The notes under the pieces: generated by a model
The model's database searches: none
What the model saw: only the letters and a program-made list of their open reading frames with translations
Told to the model about the DNA's origin: nothing
Assembly (NCBI RefSeq): GCF_051488665.1
Contig: NZ_JBPSEG010000006.1
Coordinates: forward strand, 98,345-162,344
DNA length: 64,000 nucleotides
Origin: Melioribacter sp051488665
GTDB taxonomy: Bacteria; Bacteroidota; Ignavibacteria; Ignavibacteriales; Melioribacteraceae
Direction of reading: 5' to 3'
Made by a program: the position numbers and the translations under genes
Shown: positions 62,798-64,000 of the stretch, one piece after another
How the letters are laid out: every line of letters begins with the position of its first letter
Numbering within the stretch: the first letter of the stretch is position 1

Positions 62798-64000
62798 TTA
62801 TAATGAATAAGCAAAATTAATACCGAATAAATGCGCGTTGCTTGAGTACGTTCCGTTGAAATTAAATTTCGAATTGGTAACTTCTCTTTCCATGAAAATT
62901 AAATAAAGATACGAAACGTCAACCGAGAATTTTTCCGATAACTTGAATCCGTACCCGATATTCAGTCCGATACGGTCGGCGTCAGGTAAAGTAGGTTCCA
63001 CATATTCGTCCTTAACGGGACTATTGTCGTAGAACAATCCGCCTCTCAATTTTGAGCCGTTTTCCATACAATACTCGAATCCGCCGCGAACAATAAACGA
63101 ATTCTCGTATTTTCTGTCGGCAGACTGTACGTTTTGAACGCCGTTAGCCGGATTGAGATCGAGGTCGTAATTCTCGAAAGTAACCTCGAGTTTATCGTAA
63201 CTCGACCAGCCCACATATTGAAAATCCGCCGTCAGCATTAAATTGTCGTTGGCTGCGTAAGCCGCTCCGACGGTAATATTCTGTGGAGTAGTTAAAGGAG
63301 CTTTAATATTTCCGTTGGGAAGCGGCAAAGTTAAACCCAATAACGGGTGAACAAAACCCGCCGGAGTACTGGTAGCCGTACCCTCGAAATCAAAACTAAC
63401 CTCGCTGCGATAACTGAGTCCGAGAGAGAAATCCTCCGTCGGTTTGTAGAGCAATCCGGCTGTAAAACCGAAAGCCGTACCGTCGCCGTTCATATCAATC
63501 TCGAAGTCGCCTCCGACGGGAATAGGCGCTTTGCGAATTATAGTAACGTCTGCCCATGCAAAAGTGCCGCCTACGCTGACCGACAGTTGATCCGATAACT
63601 GATAAGCAATTACCGGAGTGAAAAAGAACGCCCTAAGTTCAGTTTCGACTGCCAGGTATTTACCGACCCAATTCGGGTCCCACTTTGTCCCCAATCCGTA
63701 AGGATTATTCACACCAAGTCCCATATGCAATTTATCGGTTAATTGCTGAGTAACATAAAAGTTGATAGGAGTGAAAAGCTGATTCTCCATATCGACTTCT
63801 GCAGCAGGTTGAGTCGGGGTTTTGTATGTAGCGAGCGGAACTATTAATGTCGTGCCTAAATAGAAATTAGTTCCACTGAGCTGTGTAATGCCCGCGGGAT
63901 TAAAATAAATAGCGGACGGATCGTTTGCCAATCCCGTGAATGCGCCGCCCATAGCCATTGCTCTGGCGCCATGCTCGTTTAATTGGAATCCGCTTCCGTT
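62798..64000 (-). CDS. FadL/OmpP1-family outer-membrane transport protein, 5' partial
   Basis: The frame is open to the window end, with GFQLNEHGARAMAMGGAFTG and DPSAIYFNPAG near the visible N-terminus. This is the FadL hatch-domain signature. The rest has alternating beta strands (LGLSYRSEVSFDFEGTA, VDVSYLYLIF) and ends in a Phe/Tyr-rich strand. It should form a 14-stranded barrel for hydrophobic substrates such as fatty acids or aromatics. The start and signal peptide lie beyond the window. Confidence 0.9.
   Translation of the reverse strand, partial: NGSGFQLNEHGARAMAMGGAFTGLANDPSAIYFNPAGITQLSGTNFYLGTTLIVPLATYKTPTQPAAEVDMENQLFTPINFYVTQQLTDKLHMGLGVNNPYGLGTKWDPNWVGKYLAVETELRAFFFTPVIAYQLSDQLSVSVGGTFAWADVTIIRKAPIPVGGDFEIDMNGDGTAFGFTAGLLYKPTEDFSLGLSYRSEVSFDFEGTATSTPAGFVHPLLGLTLPLPNGNIKAPLTTPQNITVGAAYAANDNLMLTADFQYVGWSSYDKLEVTFENYDLDLNPANGVQNVQSADRKYENSFIVRGGFEYCMENGSKLRGGLFYDNSPVKDEYVEPTLPDADRIGLNIGYGFKLSEKFSVDVSYLYLIFMEREVTNSKFNFNGTYSSNAHLFGINFAYSL

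Noticed and set aside
1..64000. CRISPR arrays, insertion sequences, rRNA operons
   Set aside because: No repeat-spacer pattern, transposase or rRNA sequence was recognised anywhere in the window.

Overview
The window is about 64 kb of densely coding bacterial chromosome with roughly 40 % GC by eye. The largest gap without a gene is about 250 bases (35066-35315). Gene content suggests an anaerobic or facultative member of the Bacteroidota/Chlorobiota side of the tree, most likely an Ignavibacteria (Melioribacter-like) organism. The evidence is a Bacteroidota-style YbeY motif, the alternative GlmU-like nucleotidyltransferase, NADH-linked [FeFe] hydrogenases, secreted xylan-degrading enzymes, and an HPr kinase with no PTS gene in view. 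The lineage is an inference from gene families, not from an rRNA gene, because none is present.

Bases 1-12622 hold the most distinctive locus. It carries two NADH-type [FeFe] hydrogenase modules. Module 1 is a NuoF-like subunit cut by the window edge plus a catalytic subunit. Module 2 is NuoE-like, NuoF-like and catalytic subunits. Between them lie an H-cluster-domain histidine kinase (HydS-like), two stand-alone receivers and a receiver-PAS-histidine kinase. None of the receivers has a DNA-binding output. A strong terminator closes the operon at 11066-11094, and a membrane histidine kinase follows.

Bases 12567-17473 (minus strand) carry ispE, a homocysteine S-methyltransferase and three GT9 (heptosyltransferase-like) glycosyltransferases. 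Bases 17618-20915 carry a secreted GH10 xylanase and a GH67 alpha-glucuronidase, which together attack glucuronoxylan. Bases 20912-33592 are housekeeping: rqcH, alternative glmU, a PASTA protein, rpe, folP, the c-di-AMP cyclase cdaA, a metallo-hydrolase, parAB, ppx, aroQ, a MerR regulator and tRNA-Pro(GGG). Bases 33725-35065 are an accessory patch with an HD-domain protein and an unknown gene split by an in-frame amber codon.

Bases 35316-39459 carry purF, pgsA, ftsY, a lipid kinase and a small membrane protein. From 39490 to the end almost everything is on the minus strand in long, often overlapping operons. They cover hbd, ricT, holB, an M23 peptidase, hprK, raiA, xerC/D, topA, smg-like, ybeY, gamma-carbonic anhydrase, a ctp protease, lysS, dacB, an rluB-like gene, scpB, scpA, trpS, an HNH nuclease, mnmA, acpS, an MCE protein, a CNNM/CorC protein, ssb, a SPOR lipoprotein and a FadL-like porin cut by the window end.

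The best candidate for an under-described system is the hydrogenase-sensor-receiver locus. No CRISPR array, insertion sequence, prophage or rRNA was seen.
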